Shown: positions 1 through 13,000 of the stretch, in pieces
Layout of the letters: each line of letters begins with the position of its first letter
Numbering within the stretch: the stretch's first letter is position 1
DNA from: Taeniopygia guttata
Lineage: Eukaryota; Chordata; Aves; Passeriformes; Estrildidae
DNA length: 64,000 nucleotides
Assembly: GCF_048771995.1 (NCBI RefSeq)
Contig: NC_133043.1
Coordinates: forward strand, 7,086,501 to 7,150,500
Reading direction: 5' to 3'
Made by a program: the position numbers and the translations under genes
Notes under the pieces: model-generated
What the model saw: the letters and a program-made list of their open reading frames with translations, nothing else
Database searches by the model: none
What the model was told of the DNA's origin: nothing

Positions 1-3000
1 TGTGGTTTTTTTCCACAGTTAGCTTTAACCAGAATGAACAATTCTGTCAAATTCTGCTGCTTCTCATCCTGGCTCTGCTTTCCAATTTTCAATGTGTTCC
101 CTTGTCCCAAAGGCCAGTCTGTGCCTATCCATGGAAATTTGTGTTTCTCTCCACTTTCAAGTCCCTATTCTAGCATGCATGCATGAGACCTTTTTATATT
201 CATTTCAGAGTCCTTGTGAATCTTGAGAAAGTGTGGACATCTTTGAAGCTTCTGGTAAGATCTTGTCCCATCACAGAGGAGATGTGATGGAGAGACAAAA
301 CCTCTCTTCAGGTCACTGCTTTCAGGAGGAGTGGGAGCAATACAAATGCAGCAGAAATCACAATTAATGATTCTTTAATAACTGAAAGGGAGGGCTTGAT
401 TTCTGCCTCTGCATTATGAGAAATAATGAGGAATATTTCACTGTGAAAACTGCCATGCAGCCTGGGAGTCTTTGGTCCTAGGGGGGCAATGGGAGCATTC
501 GGCTCTGTACAAATGCTGTTGGAAAATCCACAGGACAAGTGCAGCTATTTCACAAGTCATTTCCCAATTTTCATATTTTTCTCATTTCTGCCTGATTAAG
601 ATTTTCCCCAAAATGGGAAAATTGCTGTTGATTTTTCCAGCTGGAGATGGTAAATCACTTATTTGAAGCTGGACTCTCTTGCTTGCCTGTCTGAGCAGTT
701 TAAGGAGTTGCTGTGATCCTTATCTTATTTCAACTGCTCTGGCTCAGTGCCACATCCACCTTGTGGGACTTGAGGAATTCCCTGCTTGTGTCTGCTACAG
801 CTCTTTGGGACTTCCCTAAAAGTGGAAGTCTGCTTTGAAATTTTGCTGGAGAGACCAGTCCTGGAACTTTCAGTGGCAACAGAGGTGTCTGAACTCTTTT
901 TTGTGTTTTGGTATCACCTCTTAGGGTGACGGCTTGTACCAAGAATGGCTTTGTACCAAGTCACTTGGATCAGAAAATAAGGGAATAGTAATAATCTAAC
1001 AGCACCCAGTTCTCAGCTTAGCAGATGTGGAGGTTCTTTAGATGCCTCTGCAATGTCATACTGAAATTAGGAGCACTGATGTAACATGCAGGGATTTTCA
1101 GTGCCACGAGCTCTCTGGAGGGTCCCAGCAGTGCAGCTGCTGCCTGAGTCTGTCTCAAAGCTGAGTCTGGCAGTGCTGCTCCTGTGCTGCCACGGCTCTC
1201 AGCTGGCCCCTCCTTTGTCTCTTCTCTCACAGCTTCCAGCAATGCACATGGTTCACTGCATCTTTCAGACAGCATTGATTGCAGAGGAGTGTTTCTTGTT
1301 TCAGACCTCTCCCTTTCTATGTGATAAGGAAACCTATATTTTTTTTTTTTTTTGCTTACAAGATTATGTAGCATACATTCTTTGGAGGATAATTTCCCTA
1401 ATTCTCCTTCCGTACGCTGACAGCACAATTATCATCTCACTTGACAGCTGTTCCCTTGAATTTTAAACATCCAAAACACATCCAAGGGCACTGGAGGAAT
1501 TCAGTAGTATTGCTGTCTGTTGCTAAAACGTGCTGAGCTTTTTTGGAAGGGGAAAGGATTTCTGCAATCCCAGGGAAGACATTCTGTAGCATGTAGATGG
1601 CAGCTCTCTGATGAGAAGAGATTTGGGAAATAGTATCAGATTTATGAATGAAAACTACAAGCAGTGAATTACCAGAAAAAGCAACTAGGAGCAAAGGAGA
1701 TAAAACACACACAAAAAAAAAGATTATTTTGCTTTGACTTTCCTTCACAGGACGAGCTGGTCCTGCCATGCACTGACATTTCCAGTGTGATGGGGGAAAA
1801 GGAGCTGAAGGATAATCAGACCCTGTGGGTGATCCCACAGCTTTCCCAGTGGCATTGATCCCTGTTGGACTTGAACCCCATAGCAAACCTCTGACATCAA
1901 AACAGCAACATGAATGAGGAACTTGTCAATTGGAGATTCAGTAAATGAAACCTGATTTTTTGACAACCCAAACTCAAAAGTGGTATTTTGGAGATATTGG
2001 TGTTTTAACTGTGTGCATTCATGGCATAGGGCTGAACCCCGACAGCAGGCAGGAAACAAGGGGTGAGACTTCAGCATCTCCAAAGAATTGTTTCTCTATC
2101 ATCCACCAGTTCTTTTCTTTTCCCTCTTGCTAAGATCTGTAGCTTGTTCAGAAAAATGGGGGGAAAGGGTCAAAACTTTCAGAAGGAGCCATAGATACAA
2201 ATGCCATTATGCTTTACCCATTTGGGTGTGCCTGAGATGGGAAACACTGAAGAGCCTTAACCTCAGGATCAGGATGTTTTTACAAGTCACAGCAATGAAA
2301 TCAACCATGTGCGTATTTTCAAGAAAAAGCACTGGGAATCACTAAATAGGTATAAAAAACTTGATGCCTTATCATGAATTGTAACTTATAATTTTTAATG
2401 CAGAAAGCATTAATCTTTCCTCCCTGAAGGCCAAGAAGCTTCAGGGAAAAAAAGGTTGGGAAATCTCCTCTGCTGCTTGTGTTTCCTCATTCTGCATGGA
2501 AGAGTCTTTTTGTGGTACCTGTAGCACCTTCTGTATTGACTGATGAAACACGAGATAAGGGAACAAATGTTAATGAGATAATTTCATTTACTCCAGGCCT
2601 GAGGTCTGCCTCCCTGTTGCCTTGGAGACAACACATCCCTTTTCTGGAGGGATGTGAGTGGGATTTGCCTGAAAAGTGCATTTGAGTTTGTTCTGCACCT
2701 TTCCAGCAGCTTTTGCATCTTCTGGTTTAGGATCAGAGCAGGGGCTCGCTCTGTTCTTCCCACATCATAAACATGGACATTTTTGCCAATAACTGAATTT
2801 TCTGCTCATGTTTGACTAAAAGCTGAGGCCAAAAGCTCAGGTTTATGGTATCTACTTAATAGGAGAGATGGTTTAAGTTGAAAAAACCTTTTTACTAGCA
2901 CTGGTTGCAGATGGGTGCTTAGGAGAGAGCCCACCTTGGTGCAGAGCACTCAACCCAAAAACCACATTGTGCCCCTCAACAGGCTGCTGGGATCCTGCAG

Positions 3001-3373
3001 CCCTTCCTGCGAGGGTCAGCAGCTGCAGTGACTAACATTTGAGCAGTGGGAATTCTGGTTATTCTCTGTGTTGCTGTGAGAAGGATGACTCTGTGCAATG
3101 ACAGACTCTGGCTTTTTGTGTATTCTGTTTGAGCACTCCTGCAGAACGAGCTGCTGGGCAGCCCGAGGACTCAAGGACTAGAAAGGATTCATTCATGTGA
3201 GCTTTCTAACTAGTATTCACCAGAATTGGCAACACTTTCCCATTATTACCTAAAATTAATATAATTTGTTCCTCATTCCCATTGCCAAGGAATTAACTGA
3301 TCAGCCCTTCTGATTGACAGTCCCTTATTTGGTTTCCCCCCTTTTCTGGTGGAGTGAAACTGCCAAGATCCAG
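1..3373. other. Non-coding stretch, nothing recognised
   Basis: AT-leaning vertebrate-type sequence with a few A and T runs (for example near 1340 and 1715). The open frames here are short, overlap on both strands and show no family resemblance or splice-site framing, so I read none as genes. No tRNA, LTR or CR1 signature was seen. Confidence 0.5.
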
Positions 3374-3381
3374 CACCTTCC

Positions 3382-3996
3382 TGCTGGAATCCTGGTTGCT
3401 GAGAATTTCAGACTTTGTGTACTGACAAGCACTGATCCCCAGGAGAACACTGCATTTCACCTGAGGCCGTGGAGAAGCTTCCAAAATGGAATGACAGAAC
3501 TGGGATTGTGGGGGTGGAGTTTGAATAGAAGTGTGAGATATCATAGGGTGGAAAACTCAGAGTTTAAGGGTTTAGAATATAGTAATATATCTAAAGCAAG
3601 ATAGAGGTTTTAGGGCAGAGGCTGGTCCTTCTTCTTCACTGTCTTCACCTTATTCTTCATCTTCTTCTTCACCTTCTTCTTCACCTTCTTCTTCACGGCT
3701 TTGGTTGGTTTTGTGTAATTGGCTAAAAAAGAACACATTGGGGGCCACGGGTAGTTGGTTATTGAGTTAAAAGTAAAAATAATTGAGGTATCATTTCTTA
3801 ACTGGACAGTTTATCCTTCAAAGGCCTTGTAGAGAGAGAGAGGGGGCTCTATTTTTGGCTTGTTACAGTGAAGTGCTGTAGAACTCAGGGTTTGTGAGAC
3901 TGTAACATAGATAAGAACTAATAAACATCTGAGTCCAAACAAGAAATACTATCTTGCTTTTAATCATGACCCCAGCAAAAAGAAACTTAAACTCCA
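3382..3996 (+). repeat. Solo LTR, family A copy 1
   Basis: This is one of three similar blocks; the others are 50026-50597 (reversed) and 53783-54358. It starts with TG, carries a CTT/CAC-rich pyrimidine microsatellite near 3630-3695, a stretch of AG repeats near 3832, and an AATAAA near 3918 close to its 3' end, as expected for a retroviral LTR. The 8 bases before it (3374-3381) and the 8 after it (3997-4004) are both CACCTTCC, a direct repeat fitting or containing a target-site duplication. No gag, pol or env remnant adjoins it, so it is a solo LTR of an endogenous retrovirus. The family name was not determined. The microsatellite is longer than in the other copies. Confidence 0.8.
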
Positions 3997-4004
3997 CACC
4001 TTCC

Positions 4005-7000
4005 TTCCTGGCTGATTTAATGGCTTTACTTTTGCTCTCAAATCTTTGTCCCAGCTTTATATTTTGCTGCAAGGTTCCCCCAGGTTTCCTCCTCTGAGGA
4101 GGTTTTACCCTCCTCTCCTATGAATGATGTAGATGGAAAATTTCCATTTCCCCTCTGTGCTCCAGCTCCCTCCCAGCAGCACCACCAGCAAGTCTGCAGT
4201 TCCCAGCCCCCCAGCAGCAGGTAGGAGAATTTCCTAATGGATGCATATGAATATCTTTCCCTTTGGAGCACAATCCCTTTTGTAATATTAGGAACCACGG
4301 TGATTGTTCGGGCGTGTGTTTGCCATTGTACACGCTGTACTTATTGTGCTTTCAGTCTGTGCAATCAGCAGGATATGGGAAGGATTCTTTGGCACCTTTG
4401 CTTAGTGATTAGTATTTGTATAGCACTTGAAAGCTTAAAATGCTTTAAGAGGGATAAGTAGTACTATTAATAATGTCATGCTTTACTATACAGAATGGTA
4501 CTTCTGCATATTGGTGGTGATAATCCCCAGTCTACTCTTTATCAAACACTGTTGTCTTTCTGATCTGCTTCCAGCTTATCTTCCTCACACCTGTCAAAGC
4601 ACTTTTCAAACAGCTTTTCTTCTTCCTCTGATTAAAGGCACACACAAAAAAAGATTCCTCTTAACACAGAATTCAGCCTTCGGGTTTCAGTGACCATGCC
4701 CAGATGTGGTGGTCTCTAAGCCACGTTCAGAGACTTTGATCTAATCAGGTTTCCACTAATCTCTCTGTCTATTGCTGACCTAAGATCTGCCATTCATTAA
4801 AACCCTTTTTGTTTTCAGCAGAATTTGGGATTTGATCTTCCTGGAGGAGTGCTTTCCTGTGTCCAGGTAATGTTTCATCTGGGATTTTTACAAACCAATT
4901 TATTTTTATGTCGCTCCCTGTAACTTCTTGTTGGAAAATCAGCTTTGTGTCTGAGGACAAAATTAATAGAGACACAGAGAACATTTTTCTTAATGGTTCA
5001 GGCAGACCCTTCTATCTCAAGCAGAAAAAGCTGGATGAATTTTGTGTGCACTTATCTGCTTGAGTTTTAAAGAGGTTAGGGCAGGAGGGCTGTCTGGGAG
5101 AGATGGAGTCTGTGTTTTTTAAGTGACCACTGTTCTCCTTTGGCAGGGCCCCTTTCAGCCCCAAAATAGCTCCATGCTCAGCAGCACGTTGGCATCAGGA
5201 GCCTTCAAAGTGTTCTAAAATGTCCAGGAGCCAACAGAGGTTCATTGCCAGCAACTGACCTTGGGTGTTTTTGTAGAACCTGCTCGGGTTTCCAGCACTG
5301 GTAGCAAAATATTGGTGCAACCACAACCTTTCTGCTGCTTTACCAGGAGACAAGAGAGAGAATAGCATTTCCTGGAGAAAGAGAGGCGTAAAATATCTGA
5401 TCTGGGTAGCGTCCATCTGTGTGGAGTTATCAGCACGACTTAGAGGAAGGGGGAGGGTGGAGGAAAGATTTTTTTAATTTTATATTTTTTTTTCTCAGTA
5501 CTTTAATCTATTATGATTCATTCACAGAAACCAAATTCCTTGGGTTTTCCTCCTCCAGCCTGGGTCACCCTGTGCTCCAGACCCCCAGTTTTCATGGAGC
5601 AGAGTCCTGAGCACAGGGCCTGGGAAGCAGAATGGAGATGTGGGGCTGGTGTCAGGGCTAGATCAGAGACCAGAGCCATCAGTCCCTGCTGTGGGATGCA
5701 AATTCTGCTTTTAGGCACCTCTTGCTGCTCTAAGCATCCATTTTGTAAATATTTTGCCCTGATGGATAGAGTTGTTGAGTATTTCTTTTTCTTCTGCACT
5801 CAGATGGGTACTGAGGATGTTCAGGTCTTGCAAACATTGATTGCCTCCAGTTGATTATCCAAAGTGACTTTTCAAACCCTGTGCCTCCCTCCCATTCTGA
5901 CTGACATCCTGGGGAAAAAACATCTGGCCTAGTGCTCTACATGCAGAAAGGATTTTTCCCTCCTCTACACGAGATTTTTTAACATATAATCTCCTTTTTT
6001 GACCTGATTCTCTTAGCTCTTCCAAGATTCAGTATAGCAAAGGCCCCAGAAATATGAAAATACCTCAGTGGAGTGTGCCACAGGGGAGATTCAGGCCTTC
6101 AGAGTAAATTAATTTTTTATGTTTAGAAGTATGTGATGACCAAAATCAAATTATAAAAGCCTTGCCAATAAGAAAATCAGCAATATTGAGTTGATGCTTC
6201 TCTTTCAATTACCTGCAGCATTTTCAGAGACGAGAGTAAACAGCAATTCAATATGCCTGCTGCTCAGAGGTTTTAATTAACTCTAATGATAATTGCAGAG
6301 CACGTGTTGCCATTTTGGGCAGCAATTACACAGCTTATGTGGGGATTTGCAGGGATTCTTGTGTGGGTGAAAAGTGGTGTGGGGAAAAAGCCCCTGGTAG
6401 ATGAATAGATATTTATACACTTGTTGCTAAATTTGGATTTTATTAGAGAGAGGAATCTGCTTTCAGCTCTGAGAGCACCGAACATCACGAGGTCCTCCTG
6501 CCGTGCTCACCCAGGCCAAACAGAGCCTGGTTTGGTGTTTGGTTTTATTCTGAAAAAGCAGAACTGAGCTCTCTGCTCAGCATTTCAAGAATCTTTCCGA
6601 ATGGGGACGCAAAGATTGAATTTTCCTTGGGAAGGCACCAGCCTAGGAGGGATACATGTTGCTGGAAGAGGCACAGACTATTTCTAAGAGCACCAGCAAA
6701 TAAAGGTTGGCCCCTGTGGGATTTAGGCTCTGAGATTTTTTTTTCAGCTGTCCTGAAAAGCCCAGCTGAAGTGGAGCTGGTTTTGGGAGCACAAACAGCC
6801 TCGTTCTGTGCATGCTCTCACATAGGTCTGGCGTTATTAGTTTTGGAAGTTTTCTTGGATGCTTGGTGAACAAACATAATTTCAACCTCAAGTGACCTTG
6901 GAAGCTTTCTTTAAATGTACCTTTCTTCCTCCTCCTCTGACTTCAGAATGAAAATAATTCAAGGCTCATGGTGTGCTAATCTCACCCTAAAAACTGAATT

Positions 7001-10000
7001 TCAGCTCCTTGGGGTTCCTGTTGTCTCTCTTGCAGGGAAGTTTTCACAAATCTTCTGCTCAAAAGCATCCCTTCTTAAAAAGGGAACATTTCAGTTTTAT
7101 TTCAAGAACTTGGAAATGGTTCCCCATTTCTCAGTGGGAAAACTTGCTCAGAGTTCATTTTCTTTGTGGTTTTCTTTTTGTTTTTTTTTTTTTTTTTAAT
7201 TTTCCTAAACATATTTGATAGACTTCCTTTGAGTGCTCTGTTTTTGCAACAAAGACTATGAAATCTCTAAATGTTGTAGCCCATACTTATCAGCAATCAA
7301 AAGCACATAAAAGCAGGTGAAAGCCGGATTCTTTTGCTTTTGACTAGAAGATGTTGAAAAAGAGCTAGTGCCATGGAGACACAAAAGAACCCTCCTCATA
7401 AAGGCTGTTGTGAAGGCAAAAACATGGACATTTTGAAAACTAAGCTAATCATTTCAAAAGTCAAAGCAATGCAGCCAAAACATTTCTGGTTTGGTTTTTT
7501 TCCCCCCTGTTTTCTGATGTTAGAAAACATATCAGATGGGCAAAATTTTTGACAGGTAAATTTCAGGAAATGCTTTGCTCCAAAGGATCAAGTGGGATAG
7601 TTGCATTAATTATTCATTAACCCTGAGTAGCACTTATTGCTTGGAATGGATGAAAACAAACAAACAAAAAAAGATAATATTTTTAAAACTTATTAGAGGT
7701 TCTGTATTTGGTAGAAATATTAACCTGCAGAGACCATGAGGTGATTTAATAAAACTTTTCACATCCAAGCTGTGTCCTGCTCTTTGATAGAATAAAGCTG
7801 ATGCAAGCTGAAGGGAGAATTTTTTTATTTAATTCATATCTCCCTTTTCAGTTTAGCCTTATTCCTCCAGCCCTAGGACTCTTGCACAGGTGACTTCTAT
7901 TTGAACTATGAGCATCGCTTGATCTGATACTCTTTGGGGACATCCTGATGAGTTTTTACAATAATTTGGGTGTGAGATGAAGGTGAATCAAATAGAGCAA
8001 ACTCTGAACCAATTACTATGCTACTCTAGTCCTCATTTTTTTATAATTTCAAGTTCAAAGGAAGATAAGGACCCTTTTGGACACAGATTGCAGTTGCTGG
8101 CTGTCATTATAAATACATTTCTTGGTGACTATTTCGTGCTGAGGCTTGAAAGGTTGCTGAGTCCTATTCTGCATCAACTTCAATTGGGCACCACTTGTTC
8201 AATAAAAGGCCTGGAAATGATTCTGAGAGTATTTTCCCCCCACGTGGTGCCTGATGTGTACTGTGGGCATTGAAGAGAAAACCCCCACACTCCAAGCTGT
8301 GCTTTGTCATCACCAGTTAGGAATTCTCCAACAGTCCTGATCTTTCTAAAATTTTGGGAGACAGCTCTTGCCTCTTACCATGACATAAAATCATATCTAA
8401 TCATGAAGAAAAAAGGCCAAACTTGAGTGATAAAATTAGCTTTAAAGTCCTGCAGGTGGTGCTGACAAAGAAGAATGCTTTGAGCAGTGTGCTTTAAAGT
8501 AGCACAGCAAGGTGAGTGTGTCCCAAGGTTATAATAAATGTGGGAACTTTGTAATTAGTCCTGGCTATTGTATGGTAATCAGAAATGCAGTCTTGCAAAC
8601 GACTGTGCCGCTGCTGTGCTAGAGCTGGTTTTTTTTTCTCTCTGCAGGTCTGCCAGGAAAAGACCATTAATTAAAGCTTCAATGCTCCAATGGCCCTCCA
8701 CTCCAGTCTCAGAATTTTCAGTATTTCCTTCTTTCTCTTTCCTCCTTTCTTCATCTCTCAGAGTTTACTCATTTTCGGGACTGTACAGTTTTCACCTTGG
8801 AGTAGCTCAGACTCCAGCAAGTCCTTGAAGCTTGTGTGTCCTCACAAGATGGTTTTTCAGGAAAAGTCCCCGTGTCCTGCTGACCTTCAGAGGTAAACTG
8901 TTTTCACTGCAGTCTTTGTTCACTGAAAAATAACTGGGTGCAGCTTGTGAGCTTCAAAAAACATTAATTGGTTTTGTCATGCTGAGCCTGGGCAATGATG
9001 GTGGATGTTGGAAGTGTGTTCTGGATCATGTTGCAATGGGAAGGTTTTGACTTTGGGGGTTTTTTTCACATTAAATCTGAAACAAGGACTCTGGTTTTTT
9101 TTAGGGTGGTGGTCTTACAAACAATGTGTCAAAACAACATAATGACGTTTATCAGCAAAGGAAATATAATTAATTATTTTAAAATAATAATACTTAATAA
9201 TTATTATTTAAAAAATAAAAATAATTTTATTTCTAGTCTTAAAGCAATTTATTTCATTACACCTTTTCCCTACTTTGTTGGTCTCAGGTTTTATCTCCAT
9301 CTCCGGATCTGTCTCCATGGCCCCAGGCAGGATGTACTATATCTATACCTAGAACACTTTCTATTGTTTGCTATTTTTCTGTTGGTGCAATAAGTCCTCT
9401 TTGTGTTAGGAGAATATGTGTTTGTCCCCAGTTTGCTCAGGAAAACTGGATACATAGCAGCACAATAAATTTCCCAGAACAAGGTCCTGTGTTTGTGACT
9501 TAAAAAAAAAAGATTGTGAAAGGAATGAAGGGAAACAGATGGGATGGGAGTTGATCAGGGTGCCTTTACTGTCAGCTGGTGATGAGCAGAGGAGGAGGAT
9601 GCTGTCAGACCTCTCCATAAACCCGTGAATTAGGATGCCTGGGTTTAACTTGTCTTGTCACTTCTTGTGCTGATGGTGACGTATGGGCACCCTCAGAGCT
9701 GGAGGTGACGGTGGCACTTGGTTTAGCTGAGGTGGGAAGAGCAGCCTGGGCTGTGCAGGTGGGTGTTGGGACTGGGGCTACCCTGCCCCAAATCTGACTG
9801 TCCCTGCTCCCAGCTCTGCCCTAAGCACTGCCCATCGTGTCCTTGCTCTGGGGCTGGTGATTGATGCTTCTGTCAGAGCTGGCAGCCAGGTTAACCCCAG
9901 GCTGCTTTTATCAGCATGTGCTGGAGTTTATCTGAACTGCTTGTGGTGCACAATGGACTCCCCAGAGCAAGATATTGACTGCAGCAACAATAAGAAATCT

Positions 10001-13000
10001 CACATCACTGCCCTGGGGAGGGGGGAAGCTGTGTGATGCTAATTGCTCTGACTCAAGGGCAAAGCAAACTTTAATTTATAAATTCATTACAACAATGGCC
10101 TTTTTTGGCTTCTCACGGGTGATTGTACTGCTGGAAACCCCTCTGACCAGGAACAAAATTATTTATTAGCAACGAGTTAAAACCAGTGAAGCGTTAACTC
10201 TGCACATATTAGTAAGTGGAATAATTAATTTGACCTCCAAAATATTAATTGATTGGTACAGTGTCCTGTAACAGCAGTAATGGAGGGAGCTGTGGGTCCA
10301 GAGAGAAACACATCTGGATGCACATCTGGAAATAGCAAATATTGCTCTTATTGCTCTCTGGCAGAAGTTTCCTGGCCTGTTGTGAAGAGAGACCCATCCC
10401 CATTTAGAGAATCAGAGTTCCAGGGCTGTGAGGTTCATCCCTCTCTGCTGGCTCTCTCTTGGACCACTGAAAGGTTCCTGCCCTGGAACACGTGGAGTCC
10501 TCAATAACTTGATGAGGGAATTGGAATAATTCAGGGTTGTCGTTGGCAAGTGGCTACACTGCCCCAGGTGCCCAGCCAAGTTCTTTGGAATTTTAAATAG
10601 GATGCAATTGAGCTGCCTGGGCTATACAAATACAGAAATAACAACAGCAAAGAGCTTCTGGTTCAGAAAGAAAAATACCAGATTTTTTTGAGGGTTTGAG
10701 GATCTAGGACACAATTTCCTTCTGAACAATTTCTGACATGAGTTTGGAAAGAATTGCACTTTCCAATGAAATGCACTTTCATGTCTTTTTGACAAACATT
10801 TATTTTAGAATTATATTGTGTGAAAGTCACATTTAGAGACCCTAATGAGAATTTAAGATCCCATTAGTCAAGCTGATCTAATGACAATGAGATATTTGAT
10901 ACTGATGAGACAGTGGAAAGAAAGCATTTCTTATTAAATAGCTCATTTATGTTTTCCAAATGGTCAAAAAACCTTGAGTAAATATTCCTCTGGGTCTCCT
11001 TTGAGGAAAGTAATTATGGGTTAAGTTCTGGGTGTTGTTGTTTGTCCATTCCTTTCTGTGAGCACAGGCTGGCATCACAGCTGCTGTTGTACATGGAACA
11101 CAACACCTGGGACTTCTGTTGTACTTGCAGGCAGGATTTACATGAAAACCTTTAATAGTACAAGGAAAAAAAAAAAAAGGAAGAAAAAGCAGGATACTTA
11201 CTTTGATTAACACGTTAGACGTCCTAGAGAGAGTCAGGGTTTTTGGAAAAGGGAAGTTTTAAACATTTTGGGGAACTCCTAATGGGAAATGCAAGGGGGT
11301 GCTGAGGATTGGCTTAAATGTTCCTCTCTTGGAGGAATTCAGAACCTCCAGGATCTTTTGAAATTCCCATCCAGAACTGGAGTGCAGTCCAGGAGTCAGA
11401 GTTCATGCATATTTTAGTTAGAAAACACATTGCAGATGATGCAACTCCCTTTAGTAGTGATGGTAATGTCTTGCAGTAGCCTATGGTCCCCTTCAAAATA
11501 AAATCAGGGCCAACCTGAATCTTGGCTCATCCTTTTCTCACTTTGAACTATGAACTGCTCATTGCCCTTTAAACTAGACTTGGTCTGCAAGAAATTATCT
11601 GGGGAAATGCTGGCAAGTGCTAACTTTTTCACAGCCATTAATAAATCTGTGTTCCAAATAAACAGAAGCAAATTTTCTTTCCTTCTCTAATGAATTCCTA
11701 GAGGGAGTTGATGATTCTGCATATAAATGAGCTTTGCTCAGATTATCTGTTTTTAAATGTAGTGTATTGTCCCTCTCCCTGCTCAGCTCAGAGGGTAAAC
11801 TCTTTACCTGGTCCCCAAGCTTTGATATCATTTCTGTGTGTGAAATTCCCAGCACAAGATACTCCAAAGCTGAGCAAACAGCCCAGTTAAAATCAGCTGG
11901 TAAGTGTTTGAGCAGAGACCAGCCCTGCCAGAGGATCCCAGCTGAAAAATCTTCTGGTTGGATGTCCCTGTGGGCAGGGGCTTGTCTGCTGTCCTCCTTG
12001 GCACTGGGAGGTGACGCTCCAGCCCTGCTGCCAGACCTTTCCCAGCCCTCCCTGTGCAGGAGGACATCTGGCAGCTCTGGATCTCTGCCACCAACTCAGT
12101 TGCCTTTCTCCAGCTTCCTTATTGTCCTTTGTAATTATCTTTCTCCTAATTCCTTTGGTTATCTCTTGAAATATGTTAAATGAGAAATATGAAGGTGACT
12201 TGGCATAATTATGCTCTGGTGAGTCAACAAGGCTCTTCAACATGAACTGAGTGATTATAAACATTAAGTTCAATTAGGAACATGGATAACTGGTCTGTGG
12301 AGAAATAGACTTGTACATTTTCTGAGCTGTGATGGATTTCCTCCCTTGCAGAGCTCAGTGTGTTCAGCTTTTCTGTGTTTGTGCACCACTTTGGAGGAAA
12401 AAAATGCTCATAAATACTGGGGATCATCCATAGTACTGTAAGAAAAAGGGTGTGTTTTGACTTTTTCAATCACTAGCCCTGTGAATTGCAACAGGATCTT
12501 CAAGGAGGAGTTGGAGAAATATAACAACCTCCAGGGAAGAGAAATGGAAAAACCCAAAAATAATGAGGAATAGAGAAACTTGCAGACCCAAAAAAAAAAA
12601 AAAAAAGCAAAGGCATTAATAATGGAAGGCTGTGGAGGAGATGTAAACAGCTGGTTCATGAATGCAAGAGGCTGAAATTTGCTCCAAAGCAGGGGAGGTC
12701 CAGCAAATCAAGAGGAGATGATCACATGGGCTTTGGCTCAGGAGGTTTTCAGGAAGACACAAAACACGAAGAAGAGGGTCAGAATAGACTTTTAAGTGCT
12801 GATTTAGTGTTACAGTGTTCATGAGCCACCTAGATTTTGGGAATTGCGTGGGATCTGAGCTGTATAATCTATGGAATTACTGGGGGTCTCTCGGGACAGG
12901 ACATGGGGGTCACCAGTCCCCCCCTGCATGGAGGTGAGGGACAGAAGGGGACTCCAGCTGTGTTCCTGTGGTGGCAGATTGCAGTGCTTTGCTTGGTAGT

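Noticed and set aside
3630-3695. CTT/CAC-rich tract as a CRISPR-like or regulatory array
   Set aside because: No unique spacers. It is a pyrimidine microsatellite internal to LTR family A, also present in the other copies.
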